From the NCBI GenBank assembly GCA_038729485.1, contig JAVYRX010000015.1, positions 1 to 17,891 of the forward strand: DNA of 17,891 nucleotides. The letters run 5' to 3'. Under the pieces are notes generated by a model. It was not told the DNA's origin, did no database searches, and worked only from the letters and a program-made list of their open reading frames with translations. Shown piece by piece: positions 6,782 to 15,153 of this stretch. Source of the DNA: GCA-001856825 sp038729485 (GTDB lineage Archaea; Thermoplasmatota; Thermoplasmata; Thermoplasmatales; GCA-001856825). A program made the translations under genes and the position numbers. How positions within the stretch are numbered: position 1 is the first letter of the stretch; each line of letters starts with the position of its first letter.

Positions 6782-9445
6782 ATGAGTACAAAGTACATTT
6801 ATAATTTCGAAGAAGGCTCAAAGGAAATGAAAGATCTTTTGGGCGGTAAAGGAGCTGGCCTTTCTGAAATGACCAGAATCGGGCTCAGAACTCCTCCTGG
6901 TTTTACCATTACAACAGAAGCGTGCAATTATTACTTTAAGAATGCCAGGCTACCCGATGGCCTTTGGGAGGATGTGCTGGATCACGTTAAAACACTTGAA
7001 TCCAAGACCGGACGTGTGTTCGGAGGCGGCCCAAAAATACTTCTCGTATCTGTCAGGTCTGGTGCGCCAGTAAGCATGCCAGGAATGCTCGATACCGTTT
7101 TAAATTTGGGCTTGAACGACAATAACGTCCGCATTCTCTCAGACGAAACTGGAAATCCGAGATTTGCGTGGGATGCCTATAGGCGATTTGTTCAGATGTT
7201 TGGAAGAATAGTATTGGGTATAGACGGGAGGAAGTTTGACTCGGTTATAGACAGCAAGAAATCATCACTTGGATACAAAAATGATTTCGAGCTAAGGGAA
7301 AACGATTGGAAGGAGATTATCTCTGAATTTAAGAACATAATCAGGAATGAGGGAAAGGAACTGCCTGAAGATCCTTACAAACAGCTGGAAATGGCAGTAA
7401 TAGCAGTCTTCGAATCATGGAAGAATGAAAGGGCAGTTGTTTACAGGAAGATAAACAAAATCCCTGATTCTCTGGGTACAGGCGTTTCCGTCGTAGCAAT
7501 GGTCTTTGGGAATACAGGTATTAGATCCGCAACTGGCGTCTTGTTCACGAGGGACCCGAACACAGGGGAGAAAAAACTGTACGGGGAATACCTCATTAAC
7601 GCACAAGGCGAAGACGTAGTAGCTGGAATCAGAACGCCGTCCCCTATAGAGAAGCTGAGGAACGAAATACCTGAGGCATACGATGAGCTGGTCAGGTCCG
7701 CAGAAATATTGGAGCAGCATTATAAGGACGTTCAGGACATAGAGTTCACGATTCAGGACGGGACGTTCTATCTCCTTCAGACCAGAAATGCCAAGAGGAG
7801 CGCTGCTGCGGCAATCAAAATAGCCATCGATATGAGAAATGAGGGAAAACTAAGCGACGCGGAAGCCGTAAATATGGTTCAGCCAGAGCAGATTGATCAA
7901 CTCCTTCATCCGCAGGTTGATTCTCAAAAGGCAGGCTCCCCCATTGCCAAGGGACTGGCAGCTAGTCCTGGCGCAGGATCTGGTAAAATAGTTCTTGACC
8001 CTGACGAGGCAGTCAGGATGAGCGAAAAAGGTGAGAAGGTCGTTTTGGTAAGAATGGAAACATTGGCAGATGACGTTCATGGAATTGCTGTTTCTCAGGC
8101 GGTTCTGACCGCAAGGGGTGGCATGACGTCACATGCTGCCGTGGTGGCAAGGGCTATGGGAAAACCGGCAGTAGTGGGCTCTGAAGATTTGAAAATAGAT
8201 CTTTCCTCTGGACGCGTCATGTTCAGGGACGTGGAATTCAAAGAGAATGATGAGATTACAGTTGACGGAACTACCGGCCTAGTCTTCAAGGGGGAGGTTC
8301 CCGTCACGATTCCGGAGATGAGTCCAGATTTCCAGAAGTTCATGGACATATGCGGGCGAGTAAAGAAGATCGGAGTTCTCGCAAATGCAAATACCCCAAG
8401 CGAGGCTTTGATGGCAAGGAAAAATGGCGCGGAAGGCATTGGGCTTGCCAGGACAGAAAGGATGTTCCTCGGAGCTGAAAGGATTCCGATAATGAGGGAG
8501 ATGATAATGTCGGACAACCAAGATGAAAGGAGAAAACTTTTGGACAAGCTTCTTCCTCTGCAGTACAACGATTTCGTGGAGTTTTTCAGGACTATGGACG
8601 GCTTCCCTGTAATAATAAGGCTTCTCGATCCACCTTTGCACGAATTCCTTCCGAAGAAGGAAGATCTGATGGTCGAGATCGTTGAGATTAAAGCAAAGAT
8701 GAAGGATGCTGAGGGAAAGAAGAAGGAAAGTCTCAGGAAAAGGCTAAAGCAAAAGGAGGTGCTGCTCAGGAAAGTCAATGCTCTAAGCGAGTTCAACCCC
8801 ATGATAGGTTTCAGGGGGATCAGAGTAGGGATACTGTACCCTGAAATATACCAAATGCAGGTAAGGGCGATTATAAGAGCGGCACTTAAAGTGACTGATG
8901 AGGGAAAGAAAGTGATACCGGAGATCATGATACCTTTAACAGTGGATCTGGCGGAAATGGAATTTATACACGAAAAGCTCAAAGGTGTAATTGACGAGGA
9001 GCTTGGCGGAAGGAAATTAGAATACAAGTTCGGAACCATGATAGAGACTCCCAGGGGTGCACTCCTTGGGGGAGAGATAGCCAGAATAGCGGAATTCTTC
9101 AGTTTCGGAACTAACGACCTCACTCAGCTCACGTATGGTTTTTCAAGGGATGACTCCGAAGCCACGTTCCTGCCGAACTACATACAACTCGGCATCATGA
9201 AAAGGGACCCATTCGAGACCATTGATGAAAAAGGAGTAGGCGAACTTATGTCTCTCTGCCTTGAAAGGGCCAGAAAAGAGAGGCCGGATATAGAGATTGG
9301 GATATGCGGAGAACACGGTGGGGATCCAGATTCCGTAAAGTTCTGTCATACTGTGGGACTGAATTACGTTTCAGCGTCGCCTTACAGGGTTCCAATTGCG
9401 ATACTTGCAGCTGCGCAGGCAAACTCAAAAAAAGGAGGGGAGTAA
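6782..9445 (+). CDS. ppdK: Pyruvate, phosphate dikinase
   Basis: An 887-residue enzyme interconverting pyruvate + ATP + phosphate with PEP + AMP + pyrophosphate. The N-terminal ATP-grasp part has GGKGAGLSEM at 21-30 and VSVRSGAPVSMPGMLDT near 89-105. The central swivelling domain carries the phosphorylated histidine H451 in ARGGMTSHAAVVARAMG. The C-terminal TIM barrel binds PEP/pyruvate, with IGLARTERMF near 553-562, IETPRGALL, FGTNDLTQLTYG and the catalytic cysteine C842 in GICGEHGGDP. All key residues expected for PPDK are present, and GGMTSH with a full-length C-terminal barrel separates it from PEP synthase. It abuts enolase (TAA-ATG), so two consecutive steps around PEP are co-expressed. 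The pathway direction, glycolytic or gluconeogenic, cannot be read from sequence. Confidence 0.97.
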   Translation: MSTKYIYNFEEGSKEMKDLLGGKGAGLSEMTRIGLRTPPGFTITTEACNYYFKNARLPDGLWEDVLDHVKTLESKTGRVFGGGPKILLVSVRSGAPVSMPGMLDTVLNLGLNDNNVRILSDETGNPRFAWDAYRRFVQMFGRIVLGIDGRKFDSVIDSKKSSLGYKNDFELRENDWKEIISEFKNIIRNEGKELPEDPYKQLEMAVIAVFESWKNERAVVYRKINKIPDSLGTGVSVVAMVFGNTGIRSATGVLFTRDPNTGEKKLYGEYLINAQGEDVVAGIRTPSPIEKLRNEIPEAYDELVRSAEILEQHYKDVQDIEFTIQDGTFYLLQTRNAKRSAAAAIKIAIDMRNEGKLSDAEAVNMVQPEQIDQLLHPQVDSQKAGSPIAKGLAASPGAGSGKIVLDPDEAVRMSEKGEKVVLVRMETLADDVHGIAVSQAVLTARGGMTSHAAVVARAMGKPAVVGSEDLKIDLSSGRVMFRDVEFKENDEITVDGTTGLVFKGEVPVTIPEMSPDFQKFMDICGRVKKIGVLANANTPSEALMARKNGAEGIGLARTERMFLGAERIPIMREMIMSDNQDERRKLLDKLLPLQYNDFVEFFRTMDGFPVIIRLLDPPLHEFLPKKEDLMVEIVEIKAKMKDAEGKKKESLRKRLKQKEVLLRKVNALSEFNPMIGFRGIRVGILYPEIYQMQVRAIIRAALKVTDEGKKVIPEIMIPLTVDLAEMEFIHEKLKGVIDEELGGRKLEYKFGTMIETPRGALLGGEIARIAEFFSFGTNDLTQLTYGFSRDDSEATFLPNYIQLGIMKRDPFETIDEKGVGELMSLCLERARKERPDIEIGICGEHGGDPDSVKFCHTVGLNYVSASPYRVPIAILAAAQANSKKGGE
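9434..9440 (+). promoter_or_regulatory. Strong Shine-Dalgarno for enolase inside the PPDK 3' end
   Basis: GGAGGGG stands five bases before the enolase ATG and lies within the last codons of PPDK. It contrasts with the Shine-Dalgarno-less starts of transcript-opening genes in this window. Confidence 0.8.
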
Positions 9446-10651
9446 ATGTCTGAAATACAGGATGCAAGGATCAGGAAGGTCCTTGATTCCAGGGGAAATG
9501 AGACTATAGAGGTAGAGATTATAACTCAGTGGGGCTTCGGGCAGGCTTCTGCTCCCAGCGGTGCATCAAAAGGGAAAACTGAAGTAATGGATTTCCCGAA
9601 AGGAGGCCCGGATCAGTCAATTAAGGCATTTGAGAGCAGGGTGTCCCCAAAGCTGATAGGTATGGATGCCTCGGATCAAGGAGAGATAGATTCTTTTCTT
9701 GAGGAAATTGACGGAACGCAGGATTTCTCGAACATCGGGGGTAACCTTGCTACCATAATATCTATAGCATCTGCAAAAGCTTCCGCGGATGAATTAGGCA
9801 TTCCTCTGTTTAAATATCTTGGCGGCCTGCATTTCAAGATGCCTGTTCCCCTGGGAAATGTAGTCGGAGGCGGTAAGCATGCTGTCAACGGCACTACTAT
9901 TCAAGAATTCCTCGTTGCGACGCACAGCGACGATGTTTTTACGGCCGTAGCAACAAACGCCAAAGTCCACAAGAGAATTAAAGAAGTGGCATCGAAGGAA
10001 TTGGATGTACCGGTAGGAATGGGAGATGAAAAAGCGTGGATACTTCCGTTTCCTGACGAAAAAGTTATAGAGATCATAGAGGAAACAGCTGACGAAGTCT
10101 CCTCTCAGACGAACTTGGAGATAGAAAAAGGGATGGACTTCGCTGCTTCGAATTTCTTTTCAGACAGTTTCTACAAGTACAGGGACAGGAAGCTCACGAA
10201 GGAAGAGCAGGTAGACTTTGTGGAAGGAGTGGTACGGGATCACAAATTCACGATTATAGAGGATCCTTTTGATGAGGATGATTTCGATTCGTTTGCGGAA
10301 TTAACAAGAAGGATTGGAGACAGGGCTACAGTAATTGGGGACGACATATACACATCCAACGTTTCGAGGCTGAGAATAGGCATAGAAAAGGGATCGTCAA
10401 ACGCAATTCTTCTCAAACCCAACCAGGTCGGAACGCTGACGCGCTTGTTAGAGACATATAACCTTGCCAAGAGCAACGGGATGGAAATAGTAGTTTCTCA
10501 CAGATCGGGAGAAACGACTGATCCGTTTATAGCACATCTGGCCGTAGCACTTGGCGCCGATTACATTAAAACAGGCACCGTAGGAGGAGAAAGAATAGCA
10601 AAATTAAATGAACTCGTAAGAATTCAGGAAGAAATAGGTGTAAGACGATGA
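9446..10651 (+). CDS. eno: Enolase (phosphopyruvate hydratase)
   Basis: A 401-residue cytosolic enolase, converting 2-phosphoglycerate and PEP. Magnesium ligands are D231 (GMDFAAS), E272 (IEDPF) and D299 (GDDIYTSN). Catalytic residues are E154 (TTIQEF), E195 (GMGDE), K324 (LLKPNQVGT) and K375 (YIKTG); H145 sits in GGGKHAVNG, and SHRSGETTD binds phosphate. The sequence around E195 reads GDEKAW rather than the common GDEGGF, and the substrate loop reads PSGASKGK rather than PSGASTG, so it is a divergent archaeal type with the chemistry intact. Its start touches the PPDK stop, a strong Shine-Dalgarno precedes it, and its stop overlaps the rps2 start in ATGA. Confidence 0.96.
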   Translation: MSEIQDARIRKVLDSRGNETIEVEIITQWGFGQASAPSGASKGKTEVMDFPKGGPDQSIKAFESRVSPKLIGMDASDQGEIDSFLEEIDGTQDFSNIGGNLATIISIASAKASADELGIPLFKYLGGLHFKMPVPLGNVVGGGKHAVNGTTIQEFLVATHSDDVFTAVATNAKVHKRIKEVASKELDVPVGMGDEKAWILPFPDEKVIEIIEETADEVSSQTNLEIEKGMDFAASNFFSDSFYKYRDRKLTKEEQVDFVEGVVRDHKFTIIEDPFDEDDFDSFAELTRRIGDRATVIGDDIYTSNVSRLRIGIEKGSSNAILLKPNQVGTLTRLLETYNLAKSNGMEIVVSHRSGETTDPFIAHLAVALGADYIKTGTVGGERIAKLNELVRIQEEIGVRR

Positions 10652-11232
10652 GTGATCTACTCGTTTCAGAGGAAGTCTATAGAAATTCGGCCGTACACAT
10701 CGGAACAAAGATTAGAAGCGCTGACATGAAAAAGTTCACCGCCTACGTGAACAAAGAGGGTCTCAATATCCTTGACATTAAGAAGATAGACGAGAGGATA
10801 AAGATTGCAGCCAAATTCCTCTCAAGGTTCGATCCCAAAGGGATAGTTTTTGTAGCGTCGAGGGAATATGCAAAGAAACCCGTTATTTCGGCTGCGAAGG
10901 CCTTGGGCGCGATTTCGATCACCGAGAGGTTCATTCCGGGTTCCTTTACCAACCCTTCCCTCCCGAACTTTACGGAACCTGATGTTATTGTTATTAATGA
11001 TCCTGCAACAGACAACCAGGCTCAAAGGGAAGCGGTCAAGAACGGGGTTCCGGTCGTTGCAATCTGTCACACTAACAACTCGACGTCATATGTAGACTTA
11101 GTTGTCCCTGGTAACAACAAGGGCAGGGAGAGCCTAGCTCTTATCTATTTCCTGCTGACCAAGAGAATACTTGAAGAAAAGGGAGAAAACACATCATCGC
11201 TTAAGCAGGAAGATTTCCTGGCCGAACTCTAG
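10648..11232 (+). CDS. rps2: 30S ribosomal protein S2 (uS2)
   Basis: A 194-residue protein with the archaeal uS2 pattern: the N-terminal HIGT motif (AVHIGTKIRS), LNILDIKKIDERI, the VASREYAKKPV helix, FIPGSFTNP, EPDVIVINDP, GVPVVAICHTNN and DLVVPGNNKGRESLALIY. uS2 joins the small subunit at the head-body junction. The gene begins inside the enolase stop (ATGA), with GGTG a few bases ahead as a weak ribosome site; eno-rps2 adjacency is common in Archaea. Its TAG stop shares the tetranucleotide CTAG at 11229-11232 with the stop of the opposing membrane-protein gene, so there is no space for separate terminators. Confidence 0.97.
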   Translation: MSDLLVSEEVYRNSAVHIGTKIRSADMKKFTAYVNKEGLNILDIKKIDERIKIAAKFLSRFDPKGIVFVASREYAKKPVISAAKALGAISITERFIPGSFTNPSLPNFTEPDVIVINDPATDNQAQREAVKNGVPVVAICHTNNSTSYVDLVVPGNNKGRESLALIYFLLTKRILEEKGENTSSLKQEDFLAEL

Positions 11233-11810
11233 GCCTTCTTCCCCTGGAGGAGCACGAATTCAGCTAAGGCTATTGCAACAGCCACAGCTGCGATCTCGTC
11301 GACCATCCTCGGCAGCATTATCTGTCCCTCCTTCTCGTATATGAATGAGAAGATTATCACGCCGACGATCATCAATAGGGAGGAGGTTCCAGCAGTTAGA
11401 CCTTTTGCAGAAATTTTGTCGATATGAAAGAGGAAGTGAGTGTACTGCTGGACGGGAAGGAGTATACTTGATATCATCACACCCTGGATGAACAGCAGAT
11501 CATCTTCGAAATCGTAACCGTACCCTCGATGGAAAAGGTACGAAATTGCGAAGGAAATCAAAACCAGAGTAAGGGAAATGCAGGAGAATAAGAGAACGCG
11601 TTTGTAGGAATCCTTTCTTGACAATACATAAAGGAGGGAGAAGAATACGGTACCCGCTATAAGGCCCTCAAGGAGTGGGTAAAGCTGCCTTGTGTCGCCT
11701 ATTAGATAGATTATGCCAAAGGCGAAGCCAAACGACAGTATTACGAATATCTCCTGAACTGAGGAAAAGATTATCGCATTCAGAATACTCAACGCTCTAT
11801 TTACCTGCAT
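11229..11810 (-). CDS. Six-helix integral membrane protein of unknown function
   Basis: A 193-residue protein with six predicted membrane helices at about 18-38, 43-64, 71-93, 104-128, 136-158 and 170-188. An acidic loop follows helix 3 (YGYDFEDD, about 98-104), and a His-rich stretch lies after helix 4 (THFLFHIDK). No cofactor-binding or transporter signature is recognised. Its start codon lies 14 bases inside the upstream phosphoesterase gene, so the two are probably co-translated; a functional pairing at the membrane is inference. No family is assigned. Confidence 0.75.
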   Translation of the reverse strand: MQVNRALSILNAIIFSSVQEIFVILSFGFAFGIIYLIGDTRQLYPLLEGLIAGTVFFSLLYVLSRKDSYKRVLLFSCISLTLVLISFAISYLFHRGYGYDFEDDLLFIQGVMISSILLPVQQYTHFLFHIDKISAKGLTAGTSSLLMIVGVIIFSFIYEKEGQIMLPRMVDEIAAVAVAIALAEFVLLQGKKA

Positions 11811-13230
11811 TCTTTCGCCTCCAGAGTATTGAGAGAATTATTACATCCAGCAGGATAACAAGGAGAACGAAGACAGATGAAAGATAAAATGGCGTTATAG
11901 AGACATCCTTTTTAATGAATGTGGGGAATCCCATGGCTGAAAGAGATTGACTGCTTTGTCCTTCCCTTGCATAAGGGAGAATGGAAAAGTTGTACTGTGG
12001 GCTCATTGGGAAGGAGGAAGAGTAGTTGAAATTTAGCTGCTGCGACGTTAAATTGAAATATGGGCTTGAGGGGATGGGGAAGAAGCTAAATTGCATCGGC
12101 ATCCTTGCAGGGCCTCCCGAGTTATATGAAGCATTGAAATTGAACATATCAAGCGGTACAGGCAAAGACGCAACTAACTGATTCAGGGCTGGAATGTTCC
12201 AGTTGTAGTCTATAAAAGATATTATGGAAGAATGCGTCATCAGCGTATTTGATACATAATCCTCCTTGGCATATGGCGATACTACAATGAGGGGAAGCCT
12301 GAAACCAAGCTGCACGTTGTCAAAGACCGGAGGAGAAACCTGATCATAATATCCTCCTGGGTCGTCCCACGTTATGAATATGGCAGTACTGTTCCAGTAC
12401 TTGCTTTTCTCTATTTCGTTTATCAGATATAGGAGCCAAAGCTCGCCCTTTAATATGTTTGACGGTGCTCCCATGTCATAGCCGTTTGCATCCTGAGAAA
12501 ATACGTAGCTAACCTGTGGTAACTTGCCGTTATTGAGGGATTGCAAGAAAGATTGCCAGCTAGATATGTTTCCTTGATATTTCCCTATGCCCGATATGTA
12601 TTGGGACATATCAAATTCTTTCTCGTTTCCGTGAACATACACTCCCCAGCTTATCTTATAATGATTCAGCTCACCAAATATAGTCTCGTTAATCGGAATG
12701 AAAGGAGGGGGTCCATAATCATTGAACACGGGGGAGAAACCAGCCAAATAGTATAGGGTATTAGGAGCACTTTCTCCTATCTGTGGTGCGAAATAGTTAT
12801 CGGCAATTGCGTATTGCTCGGCAAGATCCCATAGGGGAGCAGCCTGCGCTGCAGTGTAATAATACAGGGATTGCGGTCCGCTGCCGTTCAGAAACCCATT
12901 CATCTTTCCATGATTCCAGTCTTCATGGTATGGGAGGTATCCCTCTATAGGATCCGCAGTTGAAAAAGTGCCAGGCGGTATTGCGGTCAGGCCTTTCAGT
13001 AATGCGGGGTTTGCCAATAGGTTAAGCGGTTTCGTCAAATTTAGCATGACTGTAGTCTTGTTGCTTCCAGGGTACGTCCCGAATAAGTTGTCGAATGTGT
13101 GATTCTCGAAGAATATGTTGATGACATGCTTTATGGGTGTTCTTGTCTGCTGGATTGGGGACGCCATTGCTGCCGGGAGAAAAAATGAAGCCAGTACTAT
13201 GAGAACAACGAGAAGCACGTAAAGCCTCAT
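11797..13230 (-). CDS. Secreted, membrane-anchored phosphoesterase (acid phosphatase / phospholipase C-like superfamily)
   Basis: A 477-residue protein with a signal peptide (residues 1-23, MRLYVLLVVLIVLASFFLP then AMAS), a large outer domain and a C-terminal membrane helix (about 448-469) ending RRKNAGK, so the enzyme would face outside. Phosphoesterase-family motifs are NIFFENHTFDNLFG at 38-51 (cf. the bacterial MENRSFDHxxG), TWDDPGGYYDQVSPP at 287-301 (cf. YDExGGFYDHVxPP), GFRLPLIVVSPYA at 309-321 and THSSIISFID at 332-341. These carry the likely metal and nucleophile sites (E42, N43, T45/D47, D289-D290, H333). Many N-x-S/T sequons suggest heavy glycosylation. A Ser/Asn/Phe-rich linker (about 370-440) precedes the anchor. 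Substrate is unknown; phosphate scavenging in acid is plausible. A minus-strand TATA-like box near 13250-13262 lies about 27 bases ahead of the ATG. Confidence 0.85.
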   Translation of the reverse strand: MRLYVLLVVLIVLASFFLPAAMASPIQQTRTPIKHVINIFFENHTFDNLFGTYPGSNKTTVMLNLTKPLNLLANPALLKGLTAIPPGTFSTADPIEGYLPYHEDWNHGKMNGFLNGSGPQSLYYYTAAQAAPLWDLAEQYAIADNYFAPQIGESAPNTLYYLAGFSPVFNDYGPPPFIPINETIFGELNHYKISWGVYVHGNEKEFDMSQYISGIGKYQGNISSWQSFLQSLNNGKLPQVSYVFSQDANGYDMGAPSNILKGELWLLYLINEIEKSKYWNSTAIFITWDDPGGYYDQVSPPVFDNVQLGFRLPLIVVSPYAKEDYVSNTLMTHSSIISFIDYNWNIPALNQLVASLPVPLDMFNFNASYNSGGPARMPMQFSFFPIPSSPYFNLTSQQLNFNYSSSFPMSPQYNFSILPYAREGQSSQSLSAMGFPTFIKKDVSITPFYLSSVFVLLVILLDVIILSILWRRKNAGK

Positions 13231-13249
13231 TGAATAAGGTACAAAGCTA

Positions 13250-13290
13250 CGCCAAATAAATTTTGTGTTGTCCCAAAAAGGTTTTTAAGA
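13250..13290. promoter_or_regulatory. Back-to-back promoters between the phosphoesterase and MEMO genes
   Basis: AAATTTATTTGG (minus-strand reading of about 13251-13262) sits about 27 bases before the phosphoesterase ATG at 13230. TTTTTAAGA at 13282-13290 sits about 31 bases before the MEMO ATG at 13317. The second box decides the MEMO start: it would lie only 10 bases from the alternative ATG at 13296. Confidence 0.5.
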
Positions 13291-13316
13291 TTAGAATGAA
13301 TGCTTTCATAGGGAGC

Positions 13317-14123
13317 ATGAGAAAGCCTTACGTCAGTGGCTACTTTTACCCGTCGGATCCTGAAACACTTAGAGAGAAAATTAAATGGTCATTCCTTCAC
13401 TGGAATGGGCCAGGACACATTCCGGAAGTGATGAAGACTGAGGAGGAACGAGGAATAGTGGCTCCCCATGCCGGCTACGACTATAGCGGGCCGGTCGCGG
13501 CTTTTTCATACTCATCCCTGGCATCCACCGGAAGGTACGACTATTTTGTGATAATTGGGCCAAATCATACAGGTTTGGGCTCCCCAATTTCCTTAGGGGA
13601 TCAGGATTATCTCACTCCTCTTGGGGTAGCAAAGGTGAAAAAGGATGCGATCGAAGAGCTTCAGGATGATGTGATTACAGTGGATAACGCGGCCCATATT
13701 TCCGAGCACTCTGTAGAGGTAGAGATACCCTTTCTCCAATTCCTATACGGGAATGTGGAGATAGTTCCAATAGTTATGATGGATCAGAGTCTTGAAGCTG
13801 CCGAACATCTGGCATCTAGGATCAAGAAACTAGGCGGAAATTTTACCGTTGTAGCAAGTTCCGACCTCAACCACTATCTTCCGCTTTCTAGATTAAGGCA
13901 GCTTGACGGTCTCTTTTCAAAGACTGTGCTCTCGAGGGATTTCAAGACGTTGTATAAATACGTATATTCTGATGAGATGAGTGTTTGCGGATACGGAACC
14001 ATTACAACATTGCTGTACACGTTCCCAGGAAAGGTCGACCTCCTAAAGCTTTCAAATTCCATTGAAATTGCTGGTGGAGAAACGGGAGTCGGGTACGGGT
14101 CTTTTGCTGTTCAGAGGTTCTAA
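13317..14123 (+). CDS. MEMO1-family (AMMECR/LigB-fold) protein
   Basis: A 268-residue protein of the MEMO family, which has the fold of class III non-heme iron dioxygenases. Expected metal-site residues are present: H51 in APHAGYDYSGP, H84 in GPNHTGLG and C224 in SVCGYG, matching human MEMO1 H49, H81 and C244. The supporting motifs ISEHSVEVEIPFLQ and SSDLNHYLP are also present. The start at 13317 gives the family N-terminus (MRKPYVSGYFYPSDP); longer in-frame options at 13263 (TTG) and 13296 (ATG) are disfavoured by promoter spacing. The archaeal role is not established; bacterial and archaeal members are often linked to AMMECR1 and radical SAM proteins, neither of which is here. The MEMO gene commonly follows eno-rps2 in Euryarchaea, but two opposite-strand genes separate them here. 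Confidence 0.92.
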   Translation: MRKPYVSGYFYPSDPETLREKIKWSFLHWNGPGHIPEVMKTEEERGIVAPHAGYDYSGPVAAFSYSSLASTGRYDYFVIIGPNHTGLGSPISLGDQDYLTPLGVAKVKKDAIEELQDDVITVDNAAHISEHSVEVEIPFLQFLYGNVEIVPIVMMDQSLEAAEHLASRIKKLGGNFTVVASSDLNHYLPLSRLRQLDGLFSKTVLSRDFKTLYKYVYSDEMSVCGYGTITTLLYTFPGKVDLLKLSNSIEIAGGETGVGYGSFAVQRF

Positions 14124-15010
14124 AGTATTTCGGCTCTGTAGCTTCCTGCTAGTGCCATAACCTTTTTCCTGATGTAAGTGTTACCTGCTCTATTCCAGAG
14201 GTCAAATACTGCTATGTCACCAGTATGCACTACTTCCTCCTCGCCTGGCATCAAGTGACACTTAAATGGGAACAGAGGATTTGTAAGGTATAGCTTTTCA
14301 TTCCTAAAATTATCCAAAATTGTTGAGACATAAGAGGTGCTTTCACCTTCCACGAAATTTTTCTTGATTAGTTCAATAGCATTGAGAATGTTTTTATATT
14401 GTAAAGAAAGGTAATCAATATCGGAAAACAGAAAGGTTTCAGAATACAAGCTTGAAATACCGTTAATATTGCAAGCTATCTCTACGTAGCTGAGTTTGCC
14501 AATTTTAGAATTCCCTGGTTTGTGCCAGATCTCTCTTGTATTTTCGTCAAAGGAAACAATAGGCTCGTAAAACGTATCTATCCCAATTGAACAGATCCTT
14601 TTTTTCATGGCATTCACGACTTGTCTTTCAGTCGACTCTGTTGTTGCGTTAGAGAGTTCTGAAACCACTTGAGCCTCTATTTCTTTTCTGCATTCCTTAA
14701 TAATTCTCACCTCTTCATTCAACGGGAATTGAAAAAGCTCATCCTCTGAGAACTCACATGCTTTCTGCGGTCTATAATTGAAAAATGGCTGCAGGATGCA
14801 GGTGCTTTCGTCAGCAACCCCAAACTTATCATTGACTTCCTTATTACCTATGTTTTCCATAATACTGTTCTTAACCAGTACGCATTCTGCTCTATTATCG
14901 CTGGAAAAATAGCTAAATAAGGGATTCTCTCTGCATATTAACAGGGGATTATGGAATGAGTTTAAAATTAATGCACGTTTTTTCCTAAGCTTTTCTGATA
15001 CAGTTTGCAT
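14120..15010 (-). CDS. M24-like ('pita-bread') protein with a lost metal site
   Basis: A 296-residue protein whose layout follows creatinase/Xaa-Pro peptidase proteins: an alpha/beta N-terminal half (about 1-95), a long helix (about 97-120), then a C-terminal half resembling an M24 domain. STERQVVNAMKKRI mimics the M24 TExE-helix, and IWHKPGNSKIG at 161-171 retains the substrate-side histidine H163. The metal ligands appear lost: where M24 enzymes have D-x-G...SDITRTF, this reads VEIACNINGISSLYSETFLF (A179 and S187 at the aspartate places). No GHGxG-type His motif is seen, and the final glutamates appear to be D270 and K282/K283. It is probably a binding or structural protein, not a peptidase. 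The alignment is by eye and distant. A minus-strand TATA box at 15031-15039 lies 26 bases ahead of the ATG. Its stop shares CTAA with that of the MEMO gene. Confidence 0.6.
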   Translation of the reverse strand: MQTVSEKLRKKRALILNSFHNPLLICRENPLFSYFSSDNRAECVLVKNSIMENIGNKEVNDKFGVADESTCILQPFFNYRPQKACEFSEDELFQFPLNEEVRIIKECRKEIEAQVVSELSNATTESTERQVVNAMKKRICSIGIDTFYEPIVSFDENTREIWHKPGNSKIGKLSYVEIACNINGISSLYSETFLFSDIDYLSLQYKNILNAIELIKKNFVEGESTSYVSTILDNFRNEKLYLTNPLFPFKCHLMPGEEEVVHTGDIAVFDLWNRAGNTYIRKKVMALAGSYRAEIL

Positions 15011-15030
15011 GTATTGAAAAGATTTCGCCG

Positions 15031-15039
15031 ATATTTAAG
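15031..15039 (-). promoter_or_regulatory. TATA-like box for the M24-like gene
   Basis: On the minus strand CTTAAATAT is centred about 26 bases before the ATG at 15010, again a leaderless arrangement. Confidence 0.45.
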
Positions 15040-15138
15040 TCTTCAACCAGGGAGGTATCCATTGAATATCAACATATTAAGTGAAGTACATTTTAGATAC
15101 GTAAACTATCGAGTTATTAAGACAGCCTAAACTGAAAA

Positions 15139-15153
15139 CTCAATACTATTGAG
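15139..15153. repeat. Inverted repeat at the end of the winged-helix operon
   Basis: CTCAATA and TATTGAG form perfect 7-base arms around a single C at 15146. The centre falls on the stop codon of the second winged-helix gene. It could be an operator or a chance palindrome in AT-rich DNA; the one-base gap rules out a normal RNA hairpin. Confidence 0.3.

Noticed and set aside
8095..9123. 342-codon open frame on the minus strand
   Set aside because: It lies wholly antisense to the PPDK barrel, is serine/leucine-rich without domain pattern, and has no promoter or ribosome site; PPDK motifs explain this stretch.
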